DNA from: Bermanella sp. WJH001
GTDB taxonomy: Bacteria; Pseudomonadota; Gammaproteobacteria; Pseudomonadales; Oceanobacteraceae
Reading direction: 5' to 3'
DNA: 64,000 nt
Assembly: GCF_030070105.1 (NCBI RefSeq)
Contig: NZ_JASJOO010000002.1
Coordinates: 124,001 to 188,000, forward strand
In this document: positions 25,991 to 35,894 of the stretch, one piece after another
Numbering within the stretch: position 1 is the stretch's first letter
Layout: every line of letters starts with the position of its first letter
Position numbers and translations under genes: made by a program
The notes under the pieces: generated by a model
What the model was told of the DNA's origin: nothing
Seen by the model: the letters and a program-made list of their open reading frames with translations, nothing else
The model's database searches: none

Positions 25991-27940
25991 ATGTTACCTG
26001 AATTAGGTCATTTTGCGCTGATTCTTGCGCTGGTTTTTGCTTGTTTACAAGGGGTTGTCCCCTTGGTTGGCACCGCTACTGGTCGAACCCAGTGGATGGT
26101 AATGAGCCGCCCATTAAGTTGGGGGCAGTTTCTATTTTTGTTGATTTCCTTTGTGGCTCTGGCCATCAGTTTTGTAAATGATGATTTTTCTGTGGCCTAT
26201 GTGGCGAATAACTCCAATAGCTTATTGCCTGTGCAATATAAGATCAGCGCGGTGTGGGGCTCCCATGAGGGTTCTTTATTGCTATGGGTTTTATTGTTAA
26301 GCACGTGGACAGTGGCGGTGAGTATTTTTTCACGTAATTTACCCATCGATATTTTGGCCCGTGTACTGGCCATTATGGGTTTGGTGAGTATTGGCTTTTT
26401 ATTGTTTACCTTGTTTACGTCTAATCCGTTTGAGCGAATTCTGCCTAATATTCCAATGGACGGCCAAGATTTAAACCCGTTACTTCAAGACTTTGGTTTA
26501 ATTGTGCATCCGCCAATGTTGTACATGGGTTATGTGGGGTTCTCTGTTGCCTTTGCGTTTGCCATCGCTGCTTTGCTTAGTGGTCGATTGGATGCAGCTT
26601 GGGCTCGTTGGTCGCGTCCTTGGACAACGGTTGCTTGGGCATTTTTAACCGCAGGTATCGCCTTAGGTAGCTGGTGGGCGTATTACGAACTTGGCTGGGG
26701 CGGCTGGTGGTTTTGGGATCCAGTAGAAAACGCATCGTTTATGCCTTGGTTAGTGGGTACGGCTTTAATTCATTCGTTAGCGGTAACAGAAAAACGCGGT
26801 GCATTCAAAAGTTGGACGGTGTTATTAGCCATTTTTGCATTTAGTTTAAGTTTGCTTGGTACCTTCTTGGTTCGTTCAGGTGTATTAAACAGTGTGCATG
26901 CATTTGCCAGTGATCCTGATCGTGGTTTATTTATTTTAGCGTTACTGATTATTTCAATTGGTGGCTCTTTATTAATCTATGCATTAAAAGCCCCGACGGT
27001 TGTGGCGAGAGTGAGTTTCTCGTGGGTCAGTAAAGAAAGTTTCTTACTGCTTAACAACGTATTACTCATTGTTACTTGTGCGATGATTTTGTTGGGAACG
27101 TTATATCCAATGATTGCGGATTACTTTTTTGATGAAAAAATCAGTGTAGGCGCGCCGTTCTTTAATTTGTTCTTTGTGCCAATTATGTCGGTACTGGTGT
27201 TGTTTATTAGCTTAGGTTTTATTAGTCGCTGGAAAAAAACCGATGGCAAGTGGCTTGCATCGCAGTTGTGGCCTGCGGCGGTGTTCACCGTTTTATTGTC
27301 CCTTGTGTTTCCGCTTATTTATGGTGTGCACTACACGTGGCAAATTGTGTTTGGTGTGGCGCTCAGTTCATGGGTAATAAGCTCGACCTTGCTTGATCTT
27401 TATCGCAAAGCAAATACGAATAGTGGTTTGCTCGCGGGACTTAAAAAATTAAGTTTAAGTTATTACGGGATGATTTTAGCCCACATGGGTGTGGCCATTA
27501 CTGCAATGGGTATTTGTATTGTGAGTAATTATACGCAAGAGCACGATGTGCGAGTGGTACCAGGCGATAGCATAGACGCATCCGGTTATCACTTTGTTTT
27601 TGATGGTGTGAAAAAAGTACGAGGCCCTAACTACATTGCTGATGAAGGGCAGATTCGTGTGTTTTATAACGATGAGTACTACACCACCATGAAACCGCAA
27701 AAACGTCATTACAAAGTGCAGCGAAATATAATGACGGAAGCGGATATTGATGCGGGTTTATTTCGCGATCTTTATGTGGCGTTAGGTGAATCACTAGACG
27801 GTGATGCTTGGGCCGTTCGCATTCACTATAAACCTTATGTTCGCTGGTTGTGGTTGGGTGCAATATTTATGGCCCTAGGTGGCATCTTGGCGGTGTGTGA
27901 TAAACGCTATCGTTTATCTCGTACAAAAGCTGTTAATTAA
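25991..27940 (+). CDS. ccmF: haem lyase subunit CcmF
   Basis: Large membrane protein of 649 residues with about 14-15 helices that transfers haem from CcmE to apocytochrome c together with CcmH/I. The WWD motif is GGWWFWDPVENASFMPWL; conserved flanking histidines occur in VHPPMLYMG and IHSLAV. Full length for the family. AGGAG precedes the ATG. Confidence 0.96.
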   Translation: MLPELGHFALILALVFACLQGVVPLVGTATGRTQWMVMSRPLSWGQFLFLLISFVALAISFVNDDFSVAYVANNSNSLLPVQYKISAVWGSHEGSLLLWVLLLSTWTVAVSIFSRNLPIDILARVLAIMGLVSIGFLLFTLFTSNPFERILPNIPMDGQDLNPLLQDFGLIVHPPMLYMGYVGFSVAFAFAIAALLSGRLDAAWARWSRPWTTVAWAFLTAGIALGSWWAYYELGWGGWWFWDPVENASFMPWLVGTALIHSLAVTEKRGAFKSWTVLLAIFAFSLSLLGTFLVRSGVLNSVHAFASDPDRGLFILALLIISIGGSLLIYALKAPTVVARVSFSWVSKESFLLLNNVLLIVTCAMILLGTLYPMIADYFFDEKISVGAPFFNLFFVPIMSVLVLFISLGFISRWKKTDGKWLASQLWPAAVFTVLLSLVFPLIYGVHYTWQIVFGVALSSWVISSTLLDLYRKANTNSGLLAGLKKLSLSYYGMILAHMGVAITAMGICIVSNYTQEHDVRVVPGDSIDASGYHFVFDGVKKVRGPNYIADEGQIRVFYNDEYYTTMKPQKRHYKVQRNIMTEADIDAGLFRDLYVALGESLDGDAWAVRIHYKPYVRWLWLGAIFMALGGILAVCDKRYRLSRTKAVN

Positions 27941-27952
27941 TAAGGGGCGATT

Positions 27953-28498
27953 ATGAAGCGTTGGGCGTTATTTTTACCGTTTATTATTTTTACTTTACTG
28001 GGGTTTTTACTGTGGCGTGGTTTGTATCTTGACCCTAAAGATATTCCTTCGGCATTGGTTGATAAACCTTTCCCAGATTTTGCCTTGCCGACATTAGTCA
28101 GTGGCGAGACAAAAACACAAGAAAGTTTGAAAGGCGATGTGCACTTAGTCAATGTGTGGGGGACTTGGTGTATCAGTTGTAAGGTCGAGCATCCGTTTTT
28201 GGTAAAGCTTGCCCAGCAGGGTGTGCGTATTTTGGGTGTTAATTATAAGGATGAAAACGATCCGGCTCGTCAATGGCTGAATGATCTGGGTAATCCATAT
28301 GTATTTTCGGTTGATGATGAAGCTGGGACTTTGTCCATGGATTTAGGGGTCACCGGTGCCCCTGAAACTTTTTTTGTAGATGCTAAGGGTGTTATTCGTT
28401 ACAAACATCAAGGGCCTATTACTCAAGGTAACTGGGCACCACTTGAGAAAATCTGGCAATCATTGGTGGATGAAGCGACACAGGTGAGCCAACCATGA
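27953..28498 (+). CDS. ccmG: thiol:disulfide interchange protein CcmG (DsbE)
   Basis: Periplasmic thioredoxin-like protein of 181 residues anchored by an N-terminal helix. The active site is W72-C73-I-S-C76 and the cis-proline motif GVTGAPETF is present. It keeps apocytochrome haem-binding cysteines reduced. ccmH overlaps its end by 4 bp (ATGA). Confidence 0.95.
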   Translation: MKRWALFLPFIIFTLLGFLLWRGLYLDPKDIPSALVDKPFPDFALPTLVSGETKTQESLKGDVHLVNVWGTWCISCKVEHPFLVKLAQQGVRILGVNYKDENDPARQWLNDLGNPYVFSVDDEAGTLSMDLGVTGAPETFFVDAKGVIRYKHQGPITQGNWAPLEKIWQSLVDEATQVSQP

Positions 28499-28995
28499 TG
28501 AAGCATGTATTGTTATTTTTTGTTTTATTTTTTTCTCAAATGTCTTATGCCATGGTTGACGGCCATGAATACGTTTTTGATGATGGCAGTGAATTAGAGA
28601 ATCAAAATCGAGCCGCATTATTTCAAAAGCTGGCTGAAGAGTTACGCTGCCCCAAGTGTCAAAATCAAAACCTTGCTGACAGTAATGCCATGATCGCTGG
28701 TGATTTACGCCGCGAATTATATCAACAAGTTAAGTCGGGTAGTGATGGACAAAGCATTATTGATTTTATGGTGAATCGTTACGGTGAATTTGTTTTATAT
28801 CGCCCGAAAATGGGGGCTATGACTTATGTTTTATGGTTTGGCCCAGTGGCGTTATTGCTGATTGCATTGATTTGTTTGATCTTTATTGTGCGTAAACGTA
28901 AACAAACGAATGCGTCATCGCAGGGGATATCGCCAGAGCAACAAAAACGTATTGATGCACTATTAGCTAAAGATAAAGAGGATGACCATGTTTGA
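28495..28995 (+). CDS. ccmH: cytochrome c maturation protein CcmH (CcmL type)
   Basis: Protein of 166 residues with a signal peptide (to about 19), a periplasmic three-helix domain bearing the redox motif L-R-C52-P-K-C55 followed by QNQNLADSNA, and a membrane helix near 107-130. It works with CcmG on apocytochrome thiols. It is the short form; the TPR part is the separate ccmI gene downstream. Confidence 0.95.
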   Translation: MMKHVLLFFVLFFSQMSYAMVDGHEYVFDDGSELENQNRAALFQKLAEELRCPKCQNQNLADSNAMIAGDLRRELYQQVKSGSDGQSIIDFMVNRYGEFVLYRPKMGAMTYVLWFGPVALLLIALICLIFIVRKRKQTNASSQGISPEQQKRIDALLAKDKEDDHV

Positions 28996-30226
28996 TTTAT
29001 GGTTAGGTATTGCGGTACTAATTGTATTAGCCATGGCCGTCATGTGCTTGCCTTTGTTTGTCTCATTGCGCGGCAGTGAATTACAAAGACAGCAAAGTAA
29101 TGTTGATATTTATAAGTCGCAATTAGCCGATTTAGAGTCCGATCTTAAGGGCAATCGTATTGGTCAAGCTGAATATGATAGCTTAAGTCAAGAGATTAAA
29201 TTAAACCTGTTAGTTGATACTCAAGATGAAGACGTAATTAAGGAAAACAAATCGGGTAACTGGTTATTTATCCCTGCTGTGCTGGTTATATTAGTGGTGA
29301 GTATTGGTTTGTATTTTAAGCTGGGTGCTGAAAATGAATTGGCGATTACTCAGTTACTGCAAAAAAGTGGGCAAGCACACTTCACTGAAGACAATGCGCT
29401 AGAGCTTATTGCGCGTTTAGGTGTGCAAACCAAAGAAACACCAGAGGATACTGAAATGTGGTATCTACTGGGGCGCTTAAATTTTGATATGGGCCTGTTT
29501 GATCAAGCTGTAGTGGGCTTTACTCAAGCCCTGCAATTATTACCCATTGACTCTAAACAAGATCAAGCGGTTGCAATGGCGCAGTTGGCTCAAGCACAAT
29601 TTTTTGCCAATGATCGTAAATTAGATGCCGCGACAGAGTCATTGCTAAAAGATGTGTTGGCAATTAATCCTAATGATGAAACCTCTCTTGGTTTATTGGG
29701 TGTAGCGGCTTTTGATTCAAGTCGTTATGTTGAAGCGGTCGGTTATTGGCAGCGTTTAATAAGCATGATGCCGGTCGATAATCCTAATGTTGCGGCTATT
29801 CAGGGTGGTATCAATAAAGCGCTTGAGCGTATGAGTGCCTCAGAGCGTGCAAACATTGAAAAACAACAAGCCGCTATTCAGCCTGCTGTGATTCAAATTA
29901 CAGTCAATGTTGCACAAGATATGATTGCTAAGCTGCCTAAAAATGCTGATTTATTTGTTTTAGCAAAAGCTGAAAATGGCCCACCAATGCCCCTTGCTGT
30001 TCAACGAATTAATGTTGAAAAATGGCCAGTGACGGTGACGTTAGATGACTCAATGGCCATGATGCCGGCTCTGCGTTTAAGTCAGTTTGAAAACGTGGTG
30101 ATCACTGCTCGCATTAGTAAAAGCGGGGTAGGTAATGCAAAAGCCGGTGACTTACAAGGTATGAGTGCCGCTATAAGCAGTCAAACCAAGCGCGTATCTG
30201 TGCAAATAAATGAAATACTCAAGTAG
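28988..30226 (+). CDS. ccmI: cytochrome c maturation apocytochrome chaperone CcmI (CycH)
   Basis: About 412 residues: two N-terminal membrane helices around a cytoplasmic loop with a leucine-zipper-like stretch, then TPR repeats (about 140-290; W-Y-L-L-G-R, F-D-Q-A-V motifs) and a C-terminal beta domain. It binds apocytochrome c C-termini for CcmF/H. The ATG at 28988 has AGAGG 6 bases upstream, so it is preferred over one six bases earlier; either way it overlaps ccmH. Last gene of the operon. Confidence 0.92.
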   Translation: MFDLWLGIAVLIVLAMAVMCLPLFVSLRGSELQRQQSNVDIYKSQLADLESDLKGNRIGQAEYDSLSQEIKLNLLVDTQDEDVIKENKSGNWLFIPAVLVILVVSIGLYFKLGAENELAITQLLQKSGQAHFTEDNALELIARLGVQTKETPEDTEMWYLLGRLNFDMGLFDQAVVGFTQALQLLPIDSKQDQAVAMAQLAQAQFFANDRKLDAATESLLKDVLAINPNDETSLGLLGVAAFDSSRYVEAVGYWQRLISMMPVDNPNVAAIQGGINKALERMSASERANIEKQQAAIQPAVIQITVNVAQDMIAKLPKNADLFVLAKAENGPPMPLAVQRINVEKWPVTVTLDDSMAMMPALRLSQFENVVITARISKSGVGNAKAGDLQGMSAAISSQTKRVSVQINEILK

Positions 30227-30238
30227 GTTATTTCATTA

Positions 30239-30913
30239 ATGTATCAAGCGGATGCGCCTCGCAAGCCATATTTGGCCAAGGGCAGTAATGTTAAACGCTG
30301 TCCTGATTGTTTAATGGCTGATGGTTATTGTTTATGTGCTTATAAAAAAAGTATTCAACAAGATGGCGCCAAGCCTGTGCATATTTGTTTGTTAATGCAC
30401 AAAGAAGAAAGTTATAAGCCTAGTAATACTGGACGTTTAATTGAGCATGTCTTGCCTAATTATACCCACCGTTTTTACTGGCATCGTACCGAGCCAGACC
30501 CTGAGTTTATTCGATTATTAAACAACCCTGATTTCCAGCCGTATATTATTTTTCCGGGTGATCGCGGTGGTTATGAAGAACGTGTGGTTTGTGAAGCGGA
30601 TTTATTAAGCGGGCGAACGCCACTGTTTATTATTTTAGATGGCAGTTGGCGTCAAGCTGGTCGCATGTTCCGATTAAGTGAATATTTACAATACATTCCT
30701 GTGTTACCTTTGAGCACGCAAAGGCACAGTCGTTATAAATTACGCAAAGCGCCAGATGAGTTTCACTTGTGTACTGTAGAAGTGGCGATAGAATTACTGC
30801 ATCAGCATGGCCAAGAAAATGCGGCCAGTTCGCTAGATCGGTATTTTACTGTGTTTAATGAGTTATATGCTCAATCTCGCCGTCAACAGAAAGCTCAAAT
30901 AACCCCAGATTGA
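30239..30913 (+). CDS. DTW-domain protein, tRNA-uridine aminocarboxypropyltransferase family
   Basis: Protein of 224 residues with an N-terminal zinc-binding cysteine cluster (C21-x2-C24, C31-x-C33) and the DTW-family core LDGSWRQAGRM at 133-143 (D134, W137). Family members transfer the aminocarboxypropyl group of SAM to uridine to make acp3U in tRNA (E. coli YfiP/TapT). Twelve bp downstream of ccmI and so possibly read through from it. Its end overlaps the convergent tetR-like gene by 19 bp. Confidence 0.85.
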   Translation: MYQADAPRKPYLAKGSNVKRCPDCLMADGYCLCAYKKSIQQDGAKPVHICLLMHKEESYKPSNTGRLIEHVLPNYTHRFYWHRTEPDPEFIRLLNNPDFQPYIIFPGDRGGYEERVVCEADLLSGRTPLFIILDGSWRQAGRMFRLSEYLQYIPVLPLSTQRHSRYKLRKAPDEFHLCTVEVAIELLHQHGQENAASSLDRYFTVFNELYAQSRRQQKAQITPD

Positions 30914-31500
30914 CCGCAAGCCAATTGAAAGACACGCAGTATGTCTTTGCTTGCTTGTTGTAAATCGTGTTTTTCTAAATGACCTCTTAACCCGTCAAGG
31001 CTTGCTAAAATTAAGGTAGCGAGCTTTTTAGGTTCTACATTAATACGTTCTAATGAGATCTCATCTTGCTGTTGAGCCTTGGTAAGGACATCAGACAACA
31101 TTTTCTCAATGTCTTTTCGCGCTTGAGAGAATATGTCTTGAGCCACGTGCTGCACGTGGTATTTCAAATCGTTCAAAATGACTTGATTGCTGACTTCGTC
31201 AAAGGTGGGTTTAAGCCAAGTTTGCATGATCAGCTCAATGGTTTTCCAGCATGCTAGCTGTTTAGCTAAAATAGGTTTGCAGTCGTTATTGGCTTGTAAC
31301 TGAAATTGATGAACCACTTTTCTGAAAGCGTCATCTTTGTTTTTCAAATATTTATGTACCGTTGCCCTTGAAAAGCCCGCATGTTCACTAATTAAGGTCA
31401 TGTTACTGGCTTTGTATCCATGCTGGAAAAAGCACTGCCTGGCTCCGGCGATCACTCTTTCCTCGGTTTTTAGGGTCAATGTCGTTACCTGATTAGTCAT
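30895..31500 (-). CDS. TetR-family repressor of the adjacent RND efflux operon
   Basis: Regulator of 201 residues with an N-terminal helix-turn-helix (about 28-52, TLISEHAGFSRATVHKYLK) and a ligand-binding helical domain whose C-terminus (KKLATLILASLDGLRGHL) is AcrR/TetR_C-like. Divergent from the RND adaptor gene, with a 10-bp inverted repeat in the shared promoter region. The usual arrangement is repression of the pump until a substrate binds. Confidence 0.88.
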   Translation of the reverse strand: MTNQVTTLTLKTEERVIAGARQCFFQHGYKASNMTLISEHAGFSRATVHKYLKNKDDAFRKVVHQFQLQANNDCKPILAKQLACWKTIELIMQTWLKPTFDEVSNQVILNDLKYHVQHVAQDIFSQARKDIEKMLSDVLTKAQQQDEISLERINVEPKKLATLILASLDGLRGHLEKHDLQQASKDILRVFQLACGQSGVI

Positions 31501-31542
31501 TGTTGCAAATATAGATAGGTGTTTTACGTCTTAATGTCACTA

Positions 31543-31581
31543 ATATTGACAGATTATCACTATGTGTAAACCTGTCAATAT
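31543..31581. promoter_or_regulatory. inverted repeat, probable TetR operator
   Basis: ATATTGACAG (31543-31552) and its perfect complement (31572-31581) with a 19-bp spacer lie between the divergent tetR-like and RND genes. The arms contain TTGACA on each strand, so a regulator bound here would cover -35 regions in both directions. Confidence 0.6.
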
Positions 31582-31667
31582 GCTACAAATACGCACCAAA
31601 AATTGTTGTGGCTGGCCTAACTATGAGCCGCGACTATGCTTAGATGGATTAATCTGGAGATAAACAC

Positions 31668-32726
31668 ATGGGATATAAGGGTTCTTTCTTAGCCTTATTG
31701 ATCATAACCGCGTTAGTTGGTTGTGGTGATAGTAGTGAAATGCAGCAGGTACAAGAGAAGGCGGTTGTTGTTCAACTTGCTGAAGTTAGAACTGCCACCA
31801 CTGAACATGAATTTTCATTTCCAGCTAAGGTGATGGCCAAAACCACCGTCGATCTCGCATTTAGGGTGAGCGGGCGTTTAAAATCGATTAATTTGCCAGA
31901 AGGCAAAACCATCAAAAAAGGCACAGTGATCGCAAGGCTTGAATCTGAACCGTTTGAGCGTGCAGTGCGCATGGCAGAGGTGCGACTTAAACAAGCTCAG
32001 CTAGAGCTTAAACGAGTGAAAGCCATTGCAACTAAAGGCATTGGTTCTGAAAAATCGGTAGATAATGCAGAAGTGAGCTTTGAGCTGGCCGAAATAGAAT
32101 TAGAAGAAGCAAAAGCGAACTTAGAATACAGCGTGCTTAAAGCACCTTTTGATGCATTGGTATCTAAACGTTTAATTGAAAACAAAGGTTTTATTAATCC
32201 TGGTTTGCCCATTGCACGCCTGCAAGATTTATCACGTATCCATTTCCAGTTTGATATCCCTGAGCGCTTAGTGAATCAATATAGCCGTTCTCAAGTTGCC
32301 AAGGCCACCGCTTTTATTGATGGGGCCATTAACAAAGAGTTTGATATTGAGTATGTTGAATATTCTACCGAGCCAGACCCTGTCAGCCAAACCTATGCAG
32401 TTGTTTATGCGATGGATGCCCTAAAGGGTGTTGAAATCACTCCTGGGGTGCGCGCAACCGTTAAGCTTAAAGGTAATGACGACAAAATGCCGCAAGTGTT
32501 AGGCGTGCCTGTGAGTGCACTGGTTACAGGAACGGATAGCTCAATGTCTGTGTGGGTGTTTGATGAAAAAACGCAGCGCATTAAAAGCACCGTCGTGAAA
32601 GTAGGACCTATGGTTGAAGGCTGGGTGGCGGTTTTAGCGGGTTTAGAAAAAGGCCAAAAAGTCGTCTCTGCAGGTGTAACCAATATGAAAGAAGGGCTGT
32701 TAGTTCGCCCTTACAGCATGCAATAA
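31668..32726 (+). CDS. RND efflux periplasmic adaptor (membrane fusion protein)
   Basis: Lipoprotein adaptor of 352 residues. Lipobox L-V-G-C19; barrel-sandwich hybrid starting VDLAFRVSGRLKSI, a coiled-coil hairpin (about 95-150, KQAQLELKRVKAI), and beta-barrel/membrane-proximal domains. It bridges the inner-membrane pump to an outer-membrane channel. GGAG lies before the ATG; the pump gene begins 10 bp after its stop. No outer-membrane channel gene is in the operon, so a TolC-type protein from elsewhere is needed. Confidence 0.92.
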   Translation: MGYKGSFLALLIITALVGCGDSSEMQQVQEKAVVVQLAEVRTATTEHEFSFPAKVMAKTTVDLAFRVSGRLKSINLPEGKTIKKGTVIARLESEPFERAVRMAEVRLKQAQLELKRVKAIATKGIGSEKSVDNAEVSFELAEIELEEAKANLEYSVLKAPFDALVSKRLIENKGFINPGLPIARLQDLSRIHFQFDIPERLVNQYSRSQVAKATAFIDGAINKEFDIEYVEYSTEPDPVSQTYAVVYAMDALKGVEITPGVRATVKLKGNDDKMPQVLGVPVSALVTGTDSSMSVWVFDEKTQRIKSTVVKVGPMVEGWVAVLAGLEKGQKVVSAGVTNMKEGLLVRPYSMQ

Positions 32727-32736
32727 GGGGCTTATT

Positions 32737-35700
32737 ATGGATATCGCAAAAGCGTCCATTAGAACGCCTGTAAACACATGGTTGTTGGTTGTCATATGCT
32801 TAATTGGTGGCTTGATCGGGTTGGGTGAAATAGGTCGCTTAGAAGACCCATCGTTCACCATTAAACAAGCCATGGTGATTACTGCTTACCCTGGCGCGAG
32901 CGCTGAACAAGTTGAAAAAGAAATCACCGAACCGCTTGAAACCGCTATTCAGCAAATGTCTCAGGTTGATTCGGTTAACTCGGTTTCAAAGCCCGGCGTA
33001 TCTGAAATCACCGTAGAAATGAAACCCACATTTGATGGTCACCAGTTGCCTCAAATTTGGGATGAGCTGCGCAAAAGAATGGGGGATGTACAAAACTCAT
33101 TGCCTACCGGTGTGAATCCGATTCGAGTTGTTGATGATTTTGGTGATGTTTACGGTTTGTACTATGCGTTAACTGCACCTGATTTTACACCGTATCAATT
33201 GCGGGAATTTTCACGTGTCATTCGTCGTGATTTATTAACCGTCCCTAATGTGACAAAAGTGGCCGTTGAAGGTGTGCTAAAGCAACAAATCACCGTGCAT
33301 ATTGATACTTCTCAATTGGCGAACTTGGGTATTTCTCTGCCGGATGTAAAAAGTGCGTTAGCCTATAGTTTGCGCCCTTATGGCAGTGGTCGACTGCATG
33401 TTGATGGTCAGCGAATTCGCATACCTGTTGGTGGTGTTGAATCCCATGTTGATGCTATTGAGAACATCACATTAGGCTTGCCTGGTTCCACCAGCCAAAT
33501 TCGTATTAAAGATATTGCCCAGGTCACATTTGATGTGGTGGACATCCCAGATGTATTAATTCGTCATAACGGCCAACCAGCTATTACCTTAGCCGTGGCT
33601 GCTAATATCGATGCAAACGTGGTTGAAGTGGGCATAGCGGTACGCCAGCGAATTGATCAAATTCTTTCTCAATTACCTTCGGGCATCATACTTCAGCCTA
33701 TTTATGATCAAGCACAAGTGGTTGACGAGGCGGTTGGCGGCTTTATTACCAACTTAATTATGTCGGTTGTTGTTGTAATCGCGACCTTATGTTTATTTAT
33801 GGGGTGGCGTGCTGGTGTGGTGGTGGGTGCCGTCTTGTTGTTAACGGTACTGGGCACTATTTTAGTTATGTGGCTGTATGGTCTTAATTTACAGCGTATT
33901 TCTTTAGGTGCGTTGGTGATCGCCATGGGGATGTTGGTTGATAACGCCATTGTAGTCGCTGAAGGCATGATGCTGAGAATGCAAAAAGGCTACAAAGCAT
34001 TAGAAGCTTCAAGTTATGTGGTTAAGCAAACTCAATGGCCACTTCTAGGTGCAACCGCCATTGGTATTGCGGCATTTTCGGGTATTGGTTTATCCAATGA
34101 TGCAACCGGTGAATTCTTGTTTTCTTTGTTTGCCGTTATTTTAATTTCGTTATTTTTATCTTGGATATTGGCTATCACCGTTGCCCCACTATTTGGCTCA
34201 TACTTTTTTCAAGTGGGTGATAAAGGCAGTGATGAAACCTTTAATAGCTCACTGCACAAAACCTATAAACGCTATTTATTAAAGGCATTACACAATCGAG
34301 GTAAAACGGTTTGGTTGTTGGTTGCGGTGACATTAATTAGCTACATGAGTTTTGGTTTTGTTAAACAAGGGTTTTTTCCTGCCTCGAATACGCCAATATA
34401 TTATGTACATTATTGGGGGCCACAATCCCGTGATATTCGTGAAACAGCACAGTATTTGACGCAAGCTGAGTCTTTTGCTCAGGGTTACGAAGAAGTCGCT
34501 GCGGTAACAACCTTTGTTGGAAAAGGGGCAACTCGTTATACCTTAACCTATGCACCAGAGCAGGCAAATGAAAGTTACGGTGTGATGATTATTCGCACTC
34601 ATGAACGTGATCAAATTCCTCAAGTAATCGAAAAGTTAACTTCAAAATTACAAGCGAATGATCCTGATGCGCGTATTTATAATACACGAGTTATTTTTGG
34701 CCCAGGGGTTGGTGCTAAATTAGAAGCGCGTTTTATGGGGCCAGATCAAACGGTATTAAGACAGTTAGCCCATGAAGCCGAAGAGCTGTTAAAAGCTGAT
34801 GGTGAGTTATTGGATATTCGTCAAAACTGGCGTCAAAAAGAACTTATTTTAGTTCCGCAATATGATGAGTACGCGGCAGGTGTTGCGGGTGTGACTCGAG
34901 CCGACTTTTCTGATGCAGTTCAGTTTTCGAGTAATGGCTTAAAGCTTGGTAAATTACGTGATGGTGATTATAGCTATGACATAATCGCTAAGGCATTAAC
35001 GCCACAGGAAACGGCACAAAATAAAGATGAGCTTCAACAACTGCAAGATGCATTGGTTTGGAGTCAGTACCAGCGTAGCTATGTGCCAGTTCGTCAAATT
35101 AGTCCGCAGATGCAGGTCGAGTCAGAAGGTGTGTTGATTCACCGTCGTGATCGTATTCGCAGTATCAGTGTTTATGCTGAACCTGGCGCTAATGACACCG
35201 CAGCTTCAGCACTTGCGCGTATTCGTCCTCAAATTGAATCAATACCGCTACCGGATGGTTATAGCCTTGAATGGGGTGGCGAGTTTGAAAGTGCTGGTAA
35301 AGCACAAAAAGCATTGGGCGGGGGCTTGCCACTTGGCTTTCTGGTCATGATTTTAATTACCATTTTCTTATTTGGTACGGTGCGTGAACCTTTGATAATT
35401 TGGCTGATTGTACCTATGGCAGTTTGTGGTGTTGTGGCGGGCTTACTTATTGCAGACTTACCTTTTGGCTTTATGTCGCTACTTGGTTTTTTAAGTTTAT
35501 TCGGGATGCTGATTAAAAATGCCATTGTTTTGATTGAAGAGATTGATATTCAAATTGAAACGGGTATGGATAAATTTGAAGCGATTGTTGAGGCCAGTCT
35601 AAGTCGTTTACGCCCTGTATCTTTAGCGGCTGTCACAACTATACTGGGTATGGCTCCGCTGTTAACGGATGCTTTTTTTGCTGATATGGCGGTGACAATT

Positions 35701-35790
35701 ATGGGTGGTTTAGCATTTGCAACCATTTTAACTATGATTGCTGTACCTGTGCTTTATAGTTTGTTTTATAAAATTAAAGAAAAAGCGTAG
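32737..35790 (+). CDS. RND-family efflux transporter permease
   Basis: Proton-driven inner-membrane pump of 1017 residues with the duplicated RND plan: TM1, a large periplasmic loop, TM2-6, a second loop and TM8-12. The N-terminal half has the family motif AYPGASAEQVEKEITEPLE, TM4 carries GMLVDNAIVVAEGM, and the second half shows GFLSLFGMLIKNAIVLIEE. It belongs to the hydrophobe/amphiphile-type HAE branch rather than to metal pumps. Substrate not predictable. A terminator follows. Confidence 0.93.
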   Translation: MDIAKASIRTPVNTWLLVVICLIGGLIGLGEIGRLEDPSFTIKQAMVITAYPGASAEQVEKEITEPLETAIQQMSQVDSVNSVSKPGVSEITVEMKPTFDGHQLPQIWDELRKRMGDVQNSLPTGVNPIRVVDDFGDVYGLYYALTAPDFTPYQLREFSRVIRRDLLTVPNVTKVAVEGVLKQQITVHIDTSQLANLGISLPDVKSALAYSLRPYGSGRLHVDGQRIRIPVGGVESHVDAIENITLGLPGSTSQIRIKDIAQVTFDVVDIPDVLIRHNGQPAITLAVAANIDANVVEVGIAVRQRIDQILSQLPSGIILQPIYDQAQVVDEAVGGFITNLIMSVVVVIATLCLFMGWRAGVVVGAVLLLTVLGTILVMWLYGLNLQRISLGALVIAMGMLVDNAIVVAEGMMLRMQKGYKALEASSYVVKQTQWPLLGATAIGIAAFSGIGLSNDATGEFLFSLFAVILISLFLSWILAITVAPLFGSYFFQVGDKGSDETFNSSLHKTYKRYLLKALHNRGKTVWLLVAVTLISYMSFGFVKQGFFPASNTPIYYVHYWGPQSRDIRETAQYLTQAESFAQGYEEVAAVTTFVGKGATRYTLTYAPEQANESYGVMIIRTHERDQIPQVIEKLTSKLQANDPDARIYNTRVIFGPGVGAKLEARFMGPDQTVLRQLAHEAEELLKADGELLDIRQNWRQKELILVPQYDEYAAGVAGVTRADFSDAVQFSSNGLKLGKLRDGDYSYDIIAKALTPQETAQNKDELQQLQDALVWSQYQRSYVPVRQISPQMQVESEGVLIHRRDRIRSISVYAEPGANDTAASALARIRPQIESIPLPDGYSLEWGGEFESAGKAQKALGGGLPLGFLVMILITIFLFGTVREPLIIWLIVPMAVCGVVAGLLIADLPFGFMSLLGFLSLFGMLIKNAIVLIEEIDIQIETGMDKFEAIVEASLSRLRPVSLAAVTTILGMAPLLTDAFFADMAVTIMGGLAFATILTMIAVPVLYSLFYKIKEKA

Positions 35791-35820
35791 CTTAAGTATT
35801 TAAACTTAAATGTTATATTT

Positions 35821-35850
35821 AAAAGGTCGCTTAGCGGCCTTTTTTATTTT
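35821..35850 (+). terminator. intrinsic terminator of the RND operon
   Basis: Stem AAAAGGTCGCT (35821-35831) with 35833-35843, one G-T pair, very small loop, then a T-rich tract. Confidence 0.85.
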
Positions 35851-35894
35851 TGGAAAGGTGTTATAACGATATATAAATATGTTGGAGGTGGTTT

